A DNA stretch of 15,087 nt, taken from Candidatus Solibacter sp. Its GTDB lineage: Bacteria; Acidobacteriota; Terriglobia; Bryobacterales; Bryobacteraceae. Made by a program: the position numbers and the translations under genes. The notes beneath the pieces are model-generated. The model was not told the origin of the DNA. It saw only the letters and a program-made list of their open reading frames with translations, and ran no database searches. The stretch lies in the NCBI GenBank assembly GCA_017883345.1, contig JADGNT010000027.1, positions 1 to 15,087 of the forward strand, written 5' to 3'. Positions 7,341-14,523 of this stretch are shown one piece after another; the stretch's first letter is position 1, and each line of letters begins with the position of its first letter.

Positions 7341-7380
7341 TTCACCGCAGAGACGCCGAGAACGCAGAGGAAGCGCAGAG
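7341..7380 (+). repeat. Dispersed CGCAGAGACGCC-type repeat, copy B
   Basis: A 40-nt inverted partner of the segment at 4725-4765, beginning TTCACCGCAGAGACGCCG and ending AGGAAGCGCAGAG. The two copies face each other across the hypothetical gene, the pilin gene and uxaC. They differ at about four positions including one indel. Confidence 0.8.
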
Positions 7381-7436
7381 CACGCATGCACAAGGCAGGA
7401 GCCTTCCTCGAAAATAGACTCGCGCTCCGAAAAGAT

Positions 7437-7499
7437 CGCTCCCGACCCAGAGGGTACCCCGGTCGCGGCTCTGATCGGAGCCGCGACCGTTAGGGAGCG
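7437..7499. repeat. Nested palindromic element
   Basis: The core is a perfect 11-bp inverted repeat, GGTCGCGGCTC (7461-7471) and GAGCCGCGACC (7478-7488), around a 6-nt loop. An outer pair, CGCTCCC (7437-7443) and GGGAGCG (7493-7499), encloses it, with an additional small palindrome GGGTACCC (7452-7459) in between. There is no T-run in either direction. The architecture suits a dispersed structured repeat rather than a simple terminator. Confidence 0.8.
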
Positions 7500-7624
7500 G
7501 TATCCCGATGGGCAGCGGCATTTTCATCATTCGTTTGAGACGCCGCGGGCGTCATGAGCAACTTACGCCACGGAACAAACCTCGGGGCACGTTCGTCTTA
7601 GGATAGAGATGACGAGAGCTTGAT

Positions 7625-8827
7625 ATGGCCAATCCGAAGAAACGCTCCCGGGCCTGGTTCCTGCTGGCGCTGCTACCCGTCTGCGGCGGCGCCGCATTTT
7701 TTTCCGTGCGCGCGTTGAGTCGAACGCCCGCCAAGATCGACTCCGAAAAGCTGGTGAAGGTGGAGCGTATGGATCTGGCGCGCTCGGTGGTTGCCACCGG
7801 CAAGATCGAGCCCACCACCAAGGTGGAGATCAAGTCCAAGGCATCTGGCATCATCTTGAAACTCCCGGTGAATGTGGGCGACCGCGTACGCCAGGGCCAG
7901 GTGATCTGTGAACTGGACCAGAACGACCTGCTGCCGCGGGTGCGGCAGGCGCAGGCGGCGCTCGGCATGGCGGACGCGATGCTGAAAAGTGCGCAAGCCG
8001 AGTACGAGCGCTCCAAGGTAGAGGCCGAGGGGCCGGATATTCCGTTCCTGAAGCGCGATATGGAGCGGGCGCGTGAGATGTTCCGTCAGAAAGTGGCCCC
8101 GCAGATGGCGCGCGACGACGCGGAGAAGAATTACGAAATGGGGAAGAACCGCCAGCAGCAGGCGGTAGTTTTTCTGGGCGTGGCCAGTGCGGCGATCCGC
8201 AAGGCCGAAGCCCAGGTGGAACAATCGCGGGCGCAGCTTGCCACCGCGGAAGAGGACCTGCGCAACGCCACCATCGTGTCGCCGATCGACGGCGTCGTGC
8301 TCTCGCGCGACCGTGAGGTGGGCGATGCGGTCAGCTCGATTCTCACCATGGGGAGCGGCGCCACGCTGATCATGTCGGTGGGCGACCTGCGCGAGGTCTA
8401 TGTCAAGGGCAAGGTGGACGAGAGCGACATCGGCAAGGTCTTCCTGGGGCAGGCGGCGCGCATCACGGTGGAATCCTACAAGGACCAGAAATTCGCCGGC
8501 AAGGTCACCAAGATTTCGCCCATGGGCGTGGAGAAGGACAACGTCACCACCTTCGAAGTGCGGGTCTCCATCTCCAACGAAACGGGCAAGCTGATGGCCA
8601 CCATGACGGCCAACGCCGAGATCCTGCTGGAAGAGCGCAAGGGCGTGCTGGCGATTCCGGAAGGCGCGATCATTTACAAGAAGGATCGCGGGATCGAGGT
8701 GGAGATACCGGACGCCGGGAGCGAGAGCGGACGGCGGCGGGTGACGGTAGCGACCGGCATCGGCAACGGCTCGCGGACCCAGATCACCAGCGGTCTCAGC
8801 GAAGGGCAGCAGGTAATCCTACAGTAG
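7625..8827 (+). CDS. HlyD/MacA-type periplasmic adaptor of an ABC exporter
   Basis: A 400-residue membrane-fusion protein. A basic N-terminus and one hydrophobic segment (about 11-29) anchor it in the inner membrane. The first half of the lipoyl-like hybrid domain follows (GKIEPTTKVEIKSKASGIIL, then VGDRVRQGQVICELD, 59-98), then an alpha-helical hairpin (about 100-212, rich in Ala, Gln, Glu and Arg). The second lipoyl half is ATIVSPIDGVVLSRDREVGD (215-234), and beta-barrel and membrane-proximal domains follow. Such adaptors connect an inner-membrane pump to an outer-membrane channel. The start ATG 7625 has only a weak GAGAG upstream. The permease gene begins 8 bp after its stop, so the genes are co-transcribed and the partner is an ABC exporter of MacB type. 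The exported substrate is unknown. No outer-membrane TolC-like gene is visible. Confidence 0.9.
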   Translation: MANPKKRSRAWFLLALLPVCGGAAFFSVRALSRTPAKIDSEKLVKVERMDLARSVVATGKIEPTTKVEIKSKASGIILKLPVNVGDRVRQGQVICELDQNDLLPRVRQAQAALGMADAMLKSAQAEYERSKVEAEGPDIPFLKRDMERAREMFRQKVAPQMARDDAEKNYEMGKNRQQQAVVFLGVASAAIRKAEAQVEQSRAQLATAEEDLRNATIVSPIDGVVLSRDREVGDAVSSILTMGSGATLIMSVGDLREVYVKGKVDESDIGKVFLGQAARITVESYKDQKFAGKVTKISPMGVEKDNVTTFEVRVSISNETGKLMATMTANAEILLEERKGVLAIPEGAIIYKKDRGIEVEIPDAGSESGRRRVTVATGIGNGSRTQITSGLSEGQQVILQ

Positions 8828-8835
8828 GGGGCGGC

Positions 8836-10098
8836 ATGCTGCTTTACCTGCGGGAACTCTTCAGCCAGGTGGTATCGGCGCTCTTGCGCAACAAGCTGCG
8901 CAGTTTCCTGACCATGGCCGGGATTGCGTGGGGCGTGGCGTCCATGGTGCTGATCGTGGCCATGGGCGACGGCTTCAAGGCCGGCCAGCGCGACCGTTTC
9001 AAGCAACTCGGCGAGAACATCGTGATTCTTTTTCCCGGGCGGACGGAGAAGCAGGCCGGCGGTCTGCGCGCGGGCCGGCGCATTCGCCTGAACTACGACG
9101 ACCTGCGCGACATACAGACCGAGTGTTTCCTGGTGCGGAACATCGTCGCCGAATTGCAGAATCAGGCGCGCACCACCAGCCGGTACAACGGCGGAACGTT
9201 CTCCGTGATGGGCGTGGAGGCGCTTTATGAAAAGATCCGCACGATCCCCATCCACCGCGGCCGCTTCCTGGCGCCGCAGGACGAAGAGGGTGCGGCGCGG
9301 GTCGCGGTAATCGGCGACAACGTGCGCAAGGTGCTCTTCGGCGAACACCCGGTGGCGCCGGGCGATACGTTTTCGATCAACGGACTGCCTTTCCGGATCG
9401 TGGGCCTGATGCCGCCCAAGGACCAGAACAGCAGCTATAACGGGATGGACAGCGACAAAATCTTCGTGCCGTACGCTACCATGGTCCGCGATCTGCCGCT
9501 GGACGACCCCAACTTCCACCCGGGCATCGTCAGCGACCTGATTTACGTCCCGGCCGACCTGAAGAGTTGGCAGCAGGCGCGCACGCAGGTAATCCGCGTG
9601 CTGGCGCGCAATCACAAGTTCGACGCAGCCGACCCGAGCGCGGTCCGCTACTGGGACACGGTGGAAAATGCCGAACTGGTGGACAGCATGTTCACCTCCA
9701 TGACGGCCTTTCTGGGCGCGATTGCGGTGGTGACGCTGACGCTGGGCGGAGTCGGCGTGATGAACATCATGCTGGTCTCGGTGACGGAACGCACGCGCGA
9801 GATCGGGCTGCGCAAGGCATTGGGCGCCACGCGCCGGCGCATCCTGGCGGACTTCCTGCTGGAAGGCGTGCTGCTCGCCGGGATGAGCGGGCTTGTGGGC
9901 TGGGCCGGCGCCTACGGTGTGGCGGCGGCCGTGAACACGCTCCCCAAACGCGAGATGTTCGCGGGACTGCCGGTGAACGGCAGCACCACGGCCCTCGCGT
10001 TCGGCGCTCTGGCGGTGATCGCCGTGTCTTCCGCCTTGTGGCCGGCATGGCGCGCGGCCCGGCTGACTCCGGTGGAGGCGCTGAGTTATGAACGGTGA
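8836..10098 (+). CDS. MacB/FtsX-type ABC transporter permease 1
   Basis: A 420-residue permease with the four-helix MacB-type plan. One N-terminal membrane segment (about 22-42, FLTMAGIAWGVASMVLIVA) is followed by a large periplasmic core (about 45-280). Three C-terminal membrane segments lie at about 289-315, 342-366 and 384-406, with the coupling motif REIGLRKALGATRRRIL between the first two of these. There is no ATP-binding cassette in the polypeptide, unlike full MacB, so a separate ATPase is needed. The protein should mediate ATP-driven export or mechanotransmission together with the upstream adaptor. Its ATG follows a GGGGGC ribosome-binding stretch. It is clearly related to the second permease downstream (shared AWGVA, GRTxxQAGGxRAGRRIxL, REIGxxKAxGATRR), so they probably form a heterodimer that arose by duplication. 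Confidence 0.9.
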   Translation: MLLYLRELFSQVVSALLRNKLRSFLTMAGIAWGVASMVLIVAMGDGFKAGQRDRFKQLGENIVILFPGRTEKQAGGLRAGRRIRLNYDDLRDIQTECFLVRNIVAELQNQARTTSRYNGGTFSVMGVEALYEKIRTIPIHRGRFLAPQDEEGAARVAVIGDNVRKVLFGEHPVAPGDTFSINGLPFRIVGLMPPKDQNSSYNGMDSDKIFVPYATMVRDLPLDDPNFHPGIVSDLIYVPADLKSWQQARTQVIRVLARNHKFDAADPSAVRYWDTVENAELVDSMFTSMTAFLGAIAVVTLTLGGVGVMNIMLVSVTERTREIGLRKALGATRRRILADFLLEGVLLAGMSGLVGWAGAYGVAAAVNTLPKREMFAGLPVNGSTTALAFGALAVIAVSSALWPAWRAARLTPVEALSYER

Positions 10099-10431
10099 AT
10101 GGCAGCCGGCGCGGCCTTTGTACTACGGTTCATCAAGTTCTTTGCGCACCGCGGCGATTTTTCATGAGGCCCAGCCCGCAGGGCGCAAGAGAGTAGCCCA
10201 GTGCGCCAGCACTGGGAGAACGACGGTCCCGTACCCAGCCCCGGGACGGGGCGGAAGAACCGTGCGACGGCGCCTTCTTACGCCCCGTTCCGGGGCTGGC
10301 CAATGCGCCCGTCCGCGACCCACGGCTGCACGCCGTGGGCTATTGTCTTTCGCCCTTCGGGCTCGGCGTCGGCATGAGTGCCGACGCGGCACGCAGGAGT
10401 GCGTGCGCCACGCTGGCACCCGAGGCGCCGC
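10099..10431. repeat. Nested inverted-repeat array between the two permease genes
   Basis: This 333-bp gap interrupts an otherwise tight operon and holds no gene. Two arms of about 49 bp (10169-10217 and 10318-10367) are imperfect inverted copies, roughly 75% identical; each contains GCCCGNAGGGCG and its own hairpin, CCCAGTGC-GCCA-GCACTGGG in arm 1 and CCCACGGC-TGCAC-GCCGTGGG in arm 2. Between them lies a second inverted pair (10235-10253 and 10281-10299) that matches at 18 of 19 positions. Beyond arm 2 come two more hairpins, GTGCC-GACGC-GGCAC (10378-10392) and GCACGCA-GGAG-TGCGTGC (10389-10406). The RNA would fold into an extended cruciform-like structure. It ends about 25 bp before the start of permease 2. 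Confidence 0.85.
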
Positions 10432-11691
10432 GTGACCGCCGCGTCCATCTGCCGGGAGGCAGCGCAGGCGCTGCGCTTCAATCGACAGCGCAGCATTCTG
10501 ACCACGATCAGCCTCGCCTGGGGCGTGGCGTGTTTCGTGATCCTGAACGGGTACGGCGATGGCTTCCACCGCGCGCTGCTCAAGGCGTTCCGCTCGCAGG
10601 GACAGGACCTGGTGCTGGTCTTCGGCGGCCGCACCTCCTCGCAGGCGGGCGGCGAACGCGCCGGGCGCCGCATCCTCCTAGAGCGAACCGACGTCGAGGC
10701 CATCCGCGAAGCCGCGCCCATGATTGCGGCGATCTCGCCGGAAATGATGATGCGCGGCAGTACCGTGGTCCACGGATATCGCCAGCAGACCATCACGGTG
10801 CGCGGCGTGCATACGGAGTACGGGCGGGTGCGCAATCAGACCATCGCGACCGGGCGTTGGATCGTGCCCGAGGATGAAGGGCAGAAGCAGCGCGTGGCCG
10901 TGCTGGGCTCTAACGCGGCGGAAAAACTCTTCAGCGAGGTGCCGCCGGTGGGTGAAGAGATCACCATCGACGGCCTGCGATTCACCGTGATCGGGGTGCT
11001 GCTGACCAAGACGCAGGTGGCCAATTACGATACGCCGGACAACGAATGCATCTTCATTCCCTACGAGACCAGCTCGCTCTACCGCGACCTCAAGTACCCC
11101 ACCTATTTTGTGTGGACGCCAGTAAACCCGGAGTTCCGCGAGCAGTGTCTGCGGCAGATGCGCGAGACCATGGCGCGTCTGCACAACTGTTCGCCGCGCG
11201 ATGAGCGCGCCGTGCGCACGGTGGTATTCAGCGAGTTCGAACGCCTGATCGACACCATGGGGATCGCGTTGCGCCTGCTGCTAGGGTTCATCGGTTCGCT
11301 GACGCTCGGGATCGGCGGCGTGGGTCTGGCCAACATCATGCTGGTGTCGGTGACGCAGCGCACGCGCGAAATCGGCATTCTGAAAGCGATCGGCGCCACG
11401 CGGCGGAGCATCCTGGGGCAGTTTTTGCTGGAGGCGATGACCATCGTCACGGTCGGCGGCGTGCTCGGCGTGGCGGCGGGATGGGGGCTGACATCGCTAC
11501 TCGGCACGCTGCCGTTGCTGGGGCCGCTGTTCAAGGACACCAGCGGGGCGGGCGATATTCATTTGCAGATCTCCAGCGCCGCGGTGCTGACGTCGACCAT
11601 TTTGCTGGAGAGCGTCGGCCTGATCGCCGGACTGCTGCCCGCGATCAAGGCATCGCGCCTGGATCCCATCGAGGCGCTGCGGTATGAGTAA
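10432..11691 (+). CDS. MacB/FtsX-type ABC transporter permease 2
   Basis: A 419-residue permease homologous to the upstream one, with the same plan: one N-terminal membrane helix (TTISLAWGVACFVIL), a periplasmic core, and three C-terminal helices with the coupling motif REIGILKAIGATRRSIL. The GTG at 10432 is chosen because it gives a length and N-terminus that align with permease 1. An upstream in-frame ATG (10378) would read through the repeat array and add an Arg/His-rich stretch that is clearly not protein. Only a weak GAGG precedes the GTG, so the repeat may have replaced the native leader and perhaps the first few codons. The protein carries no ATPase domain. The gene ends in a TAA that lies inside a large inverted repeat shared with the converging oxidoreductase gene. 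Confidence 0.88.
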   Translation: MTAASICREAAQALRFNRQRSILTTISLAWGVACFVILNGYGDGFHRALLKAFRSQGQDLVLVFGGRTSSQAGGERAGRRILLERTDVEAIREAAPMIAAISPEMMMRGSTVVHGYRQQTITVRGVHTEYGRVRNQTIATGRWIVPEDEGQKQRVAVLGSNAAEKLFSEVPPVGEEITIDGLRFTVIGVLLTKTQVANYDTPDNECIFIPYETSSLYRDLKYPTYFVWTPVNPEFREQCLRQMRETMARLHNCSPRDERAVRTVVFSEFERLIDTMGIALRLLLGFIGSLTLGIGGVGLANIMLVSVTQRTREIGILKAIGATRRSILGQFLLEAMTIVTVGGVLGVAAGWGLTSLLGTLPLLGPLFKDTSGAGDIHLQISSAAVLTSTILLESVGLIAGLLPAIKASRLDPIEALRYE

Positions 11692-11780
11692 ACCCGGGGA
11701 CAGACCCGACGTTCACCGGTTTTAGAGCGGGAGAAACTCCGCGAAACTCGGGGAACGTCGGGTCTGTCCCCGGGGTTTAC
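11688..11780. terminator. Large inverted repeat between convergent genes, contains both stop codons
   Basis: Arm 1 (11688-11714) and arm 2 (11753-11780) are near-perfect inverted copies, 27 and 28 nt, differing by a single-base indel. They share a GGGGACAGACCCGACGTTC core. The 38-nt loop contains a smaller stem (GCGGGAG / CTCCGC). The TAA of permease 2 (11689-11691) lies in arm 1 and the TAA of the oxidoreductase (11777-11779, minus strand) in arm 2, at equivalent positions. It is well placed as a bidirectional terminator, although no long T-run follows. The GGGGACAGACCC core is a motif I associate with dispersed repeat elements, which is background knowledge rather than something shown here. 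Confidence 0.85.
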
Positions 11781-12961
11781 GCCAGCAGTTCGTCCCAGGT
11801 GACTTCGCGCTTCTGCTGGTACGCCATGCGGCCCAATAGCGCCGTCAAGGTCGCGTTGGCGGCGATGGGCGCCATGTTGTAGGGCTTGGCGTCGCGGATG
11901 CTGGCGAAGAACGCTTCCACCGCGTCGATGGTGATCTCGCGCTTGGAAGCGCGACGTTCGATTAGGCTGGAGTCCGTCAGATCGTCGGCATTCTTATAGG
12001 GCGAATTGGCGATCGGACCGTGCAACTTATAGTAGGTTCGACCGGTCTCCAGCATTCCCAACGAGCCGAAGAACTGCTCCTTCACGTCGCGGAAGCCGGC
12101 GGTGTACTTGATGCTGATCAGCCAGCCTTCCACCCCGTTGGGATAGAAATAAGCGATCTCGTGATGGTCGGAATCCTGATCGCCATAGGCCAACGGGTAG
12201 CGCAGGCTGCCGGTACCGCGCGCGCTCAGCGGGTGCGCGTCGTTGGCGAACCAGTTCAGCATATCCACGCCGTGGCAATCCTGCTCCACGATGACGCCGC
12301 CCGATTGCGCCATCCACGATCCCCAGCGGCGAATCTTCTCATCCGCTGTCGGGGGAGTGGGGGCGGCGCCGGGCTTCGGCGGCGTTCCCCCGAGGTTCCA
12401 GTAACTCATCATCATTTTGATTTCGCCCACTTTGCCCGACTTGTAATAGTCCATCGCCGTCAGGTATTCCGGGCTGAAGCGCTGCTGGAATCCGAACTGG
12501 ATGGTTCGCGACTTGGCGGCCTTGTCGGAGGCGCGGAGCAGGCGCTTCACGCCGGCGACATCGGCGCCCGCGGGCTTTTCGCAATAGATGTGTTTGCCGG
12601 AAGGGACGGCCGCTTCGAAATGTTCGGGATGCAGATAGACGGGCGTGGTGATGAGCACCGCGTCGACGTCCGGTTGCGCGAGCAATTCATGGTAGTCCTT
12701 ATAGACGCGTGCGCTCTGCGCCCCGGGAATCTTGGTCTTGGCGTTGTCGATGCGGTCCGGGTAGATGTCGCAGATGGCCGCGAGTTTCGTGCCCTTGACG
12801 TTGGCCATGTGGGTGCCGACATACACGCCGCGGCCTCCGGTTCCGATGACGCCGAACGAGACGGCGGAATTCGCCTGATAGCCGAATGCCGTCTCCGGGG
12901 ACACAATTAGGATGCTGCCGGCTACGCCGGTGATGGCTTGCCGTCTGCTGATGGGTTCCAT
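11777..12961 (-). CDS. Tat-exported Gfo/Idh/MocA-family oxidoreductase
   Basis: A 394-residue NAD(P)-dependent sugar-type oxidoreductase. The N-terminus carries a twin-arginine signal (ISRRQAITGVAGSILIV), as is common for members from Acidobacteriota and Planctomycetota, so the enzyme is probably folded in the cytoplasm and exported. The Rossmann fold begins with GVIGTGGRG (37-45). The family signature EKPAG follows in IYCEKPAGADVAG, and the C-terminal domain contains the conserved GGVIVEQDCHGVDMLNWF block, whose Asp and His lie in the catalytic region. Substrate is unknown; inositol, glycosides and amino sugars are typical for the family. The start ATG is firm: a perfect AAGGAGG (12968-12974) lies 6 nt upstream. 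Longer upstream reading is only translation of a dispersed repeat. It converges with permease 2. Confidence 0.93.
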   Translation of the reverse strand: MEPISRRQAITGVAGSILIVSPETAFGYQANSAVSFGVIGTGGRGVYVGTHMANVKGTKLAAICDIYPDRIDNAKTKIPGAQSARVYKDYHELLAQPDVDAVLITTPVYLHPEHFEAAVPSGKHIYCEKPAGADVAGVKRLLRASDKAAKSRTIQFGFQQRFSPEYLTAMDYYKSGKVGEIKMMMSYWNLGGTPPKPGAAPTPPTADEKIRRWGSWMAQSGGVIVEQDCHGVDMLNWFANDAHPLSARGTGSLRYPLAYGDQDSDHHEIAYFYPNGVEGWLISIKYTAGFRDVKEQFFGSLGMLETGRTYYKLHGPIANSPYKNADDLTDSSLIERRASKREITIDAVEAFFASIRDAKPYNMAPIAANATLTALLGRMAYQQKREVTWDELLA

Positions 12962-12967
12962 AGGTTG

Positions 12968-12974
12968 CCTCCTT
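12968..12974 (-). promoter_or_regulatory. Strong ribosome-binding site of the Gfo/Idh/MocA gene
   Basis: AAGGAGG on the minus strand, 6 nt before the ATG. It decides the start against longer frames that run into the upstream repeat. Confidence 0.9.
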
Positions 12975-13020
12975 ATGGTTCCCTTGAATATAACAACTGG
13001 CGGCTGTGTCATGTCCCGCG

Positions 13021-13078
13021 TGAGCGAAAGGGCGCGACCAGGGGGTCGCGCGCGGACGAGGGCGTCCGCCCCACTTTT
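13021..13078 (+). repeat. Double-hairpin dispersed repeat, copy 2
   Basis: A 58-nt segment with only three substitutions relative to 5816-5874. The same two AGGG-loop hairpins and the CCCCACTTTT end are present, but one pair of the first stem is lost (G opposite G). It lies between purU and the oxidoreductase gene, both on the minus strand, with the T-run pointing the other way. A terminator role is therefore unlikely in this copy except through the symmetrical hairpins on the minus-strand transcript of purU. Confidence 0.85.
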
Positions 13079-13085
13079 GCCCACG

Positions 13086-13934
13086 CTAATCGAAGATGAC
13101 GGTCTTATTGCCGTAAGAGAGAATGCGGTGTTCCAGATGCCAGGTTACCGCCCGCGACAACACCACGCGCTCCAGATCGCGGCCCTTGCGGATGAGATCT
13201 TCGACCTGCTCGCGATGCGAGATGCGCACCACATCCTGTTCGATGATGGGGCCATCGTCCAGCACCGCGGTCACGTAATGGCTGGTGGCGCCGATCAGTT
13301 TGACCCCGCGGTGAAAGGCCGCGTGGTACGGACGGGCGCCGATGAAGGCCGGCAGGAAAGAGTGGTGAACGTTGATGATCCGCGAGGGATACCGCGCGAC
13401 GAACTCAGGGGGCAGAATCTGCATGTAGCGGGCCAGCACTACCAGATCGATTCCAGAAGCCGCCAGCAATCGAAGTTGCGCCTCCTCGGCGGATCGGCGG
13501 TCCGCGGGGTTGACGGGAATGTGGTGGAATTCAATGCCGTGGAAACGCGCTAGCGCCTCGCCATCCGGGTGATTGCCGACGATCAGGGGAATTACGCAGG
13601 CGAGTTCTCCGGTCTGGTACCGGTGGAGGAGATCGGCCAGACAGTGCAGATACTGCGATACGAAGATTGCCACCCGCGGAGGTTGCGACATCAGGCTGAG
13701 GCGCCAGCGCATCTGGAATCCGGCCGCCACGGTTTCAAACTCCGCACGAAACGCAAGCAAGTCGAACGCCGCCAGTTCCCATTCCACCCGCATGAAAAAG
13801 AGTTCGGCTTCGGGGTCCTGATGTTGATCGGCATGGGTGATGTTGGCGCCGTAGCGGTAAAGCAGGTTGGCGACGCCCGCCACCAGACCTTTGCGGTCCG
13901 GACAATCGATGAGGAGAACGGCGGTATTTCGCAT
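13086..13934 (-). CDS. purU: Formyltetrahydrofolate deformylase
   Basis: PurU hydrolyses 10-formyltetrahydrofolate to formate and tetrahydrofolate, balancing the one-carbon pool and feeding formate to PurT-type purine synthesis. The 282-residue protein has normal length. An N-terminal ACT domain (about 1-80, CPDRKGLVAGVANLLYRYGA) is followed by a formyltransferase-type catalytic domain. The signature lies at NVHHSFLPAFIGARPYHAAF (188-207) and ATSHYVTAVLDDGPIIEQD (216-234), with the catalytic-type Asn188, His190 and Asp226. The start ATG (13932-13934) is preceded by GAGG (13941-13944) with 6 nt spacing. Its 3' end abuts the double-hairpin repeat. A group II intron lies 77 bp upstream in the opposite orientation and may separate purU from part of its promoter region. 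Confidence 0.95.
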   Translation of the reverse strand: MRNTAVLLIDCPDRKGLVAGVANLLYRYGANITHADQHQDPEAELFFMRVEWELAAFDLLAFRAEFETVAAGFQMRWRLSLMSQPPRVAIFVSQYLHCLADLLHRYQTGELACVIPLIVGNHPDGEALARFHGIEFHHIPVNPADRRSAEEAQLRLLAASGIDLVVLARYMQILPPEFVARYPSRIINVHHSFLPAFIGARPYHAAFHRGVKLIGATSHYVTAVLDDGPIIEQDVVRISHREQVEDLIRKGRDLERVVLSRAVTWHLEHRILSYGNKTVIFD

Positions 13935-14225
13935 ACCCTACCTCAGAAGGTACCACCCGCGCTAGAGCACCGTAGCGTAGGCGTTCCCGCCTGCCATGCC
14001 GGTATTCGTACGTGTGCCCCAAAGGGGCAGATTACCAGTGGGGGAAGGACCCACTCGAATAGTTGATGGTTAGATTCGATAGCTATCGAGCGGCGAGTCG
14101 GGGTAACCGGGCTAGCCGAAACCTCGTGAAAAAGTCCACTTTAGGTGGGCGAGCGACCTTGCAGGCCGTAACGCGTGTGAAGCTTGAGCAGGCCTCGAAA
14201 GCGGCAATGTGGACGCCGACCCGGC

Positions 14226-14232
14226 GTACGAA
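14226..14232 (+). other. Proposed EBS1 of the group II intron
   Basis: GTACGAA is complementary over 7 bp to the exon bases just before the intron (14005-14011). It lies at intron nucleotide 215, a usual position for EBS1 in domain I. Confidence 0.7.
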
Positions 14233-14511
14233 CGGGGAAGGCCGAGACGACTGGGAAGAACCCGGCGCGGGAGCGCGCTATAGAATAACCGTCCGCACCA
14301 GTCGGTCCACCGGGGTAGTGAGCACAGCATGCAAGGAAGGTAATTTGCGTCAGTGGGGGAGGCTCGGGATGGTCGGGGAGTCGCGTGCCCCGAACGTCAT
14401 CTTTGGGATGACGGACCATCTGGGCGTCGGAGAGGGTCAGATGTACCCGCGAAACCGGGCAATGCCGGTGGAGGGAAGGACCCTTGCTTCTGGTGAGCTT
14501 GCAAAGAAGGA

Positions 14512-14517
14512 AAGGAG
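14512..14517 (+). promoter_or_regulatory. Ribosome-binding site of the intron-encoded RT
   Basis: AAGGAG lies 6 nt before TTG at 14524 and 12 nt before GTG at 14530. The spacing favours the TTG start. Confidence 0.65.
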
Positions 14518-14523
14518 CGGTGA

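Larger units (their letters stand above)
7318..7624. other. Repeat-bearing intergenic region between divergent uxaC and the export operon
   Basis: No gene is visible in this stretch of about 300 bp. It contains repeat copy B (7341-7380), a large nested palindrome (7437-7499) and a short hairpin, GACGCC-GCG-GGCGTC (7539-7553). The last lies about 70 bp before the adaptor start and could be an operator or leader hairpin. The promoters of uxaC and of the adaptor operon must lie here, but I cannot identify convincing -35 or -10 boxes. Confidence 0.6.

Noticed and set aside
7341..7380. CGCAGAG-like periodic segment as a possible CRISPR or tandem array
   Set aside because: There is only a single unit of about 40 nt here with one inverted partner 2.6 kb away, and no regular spacers.
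10088..10435. Open frames in the inter-permease gap
   Set aside because: They translate nested inverted repeats (Arg/Ala/Gly-rich) and have no homology-like blocks.
12020..12910. Plus-strand open frame of 296 codons
   Set aside because: Antisense to the Gfo/Idh/MocA gene.
12962..13084. 41-residue N-terminal extension of the Gfo/Idh/MocA protein
   Set aside because: It translates the double-hairpin repeat, and a perfect ribosome-binding site precedes the internal ATG with the Tat signal.
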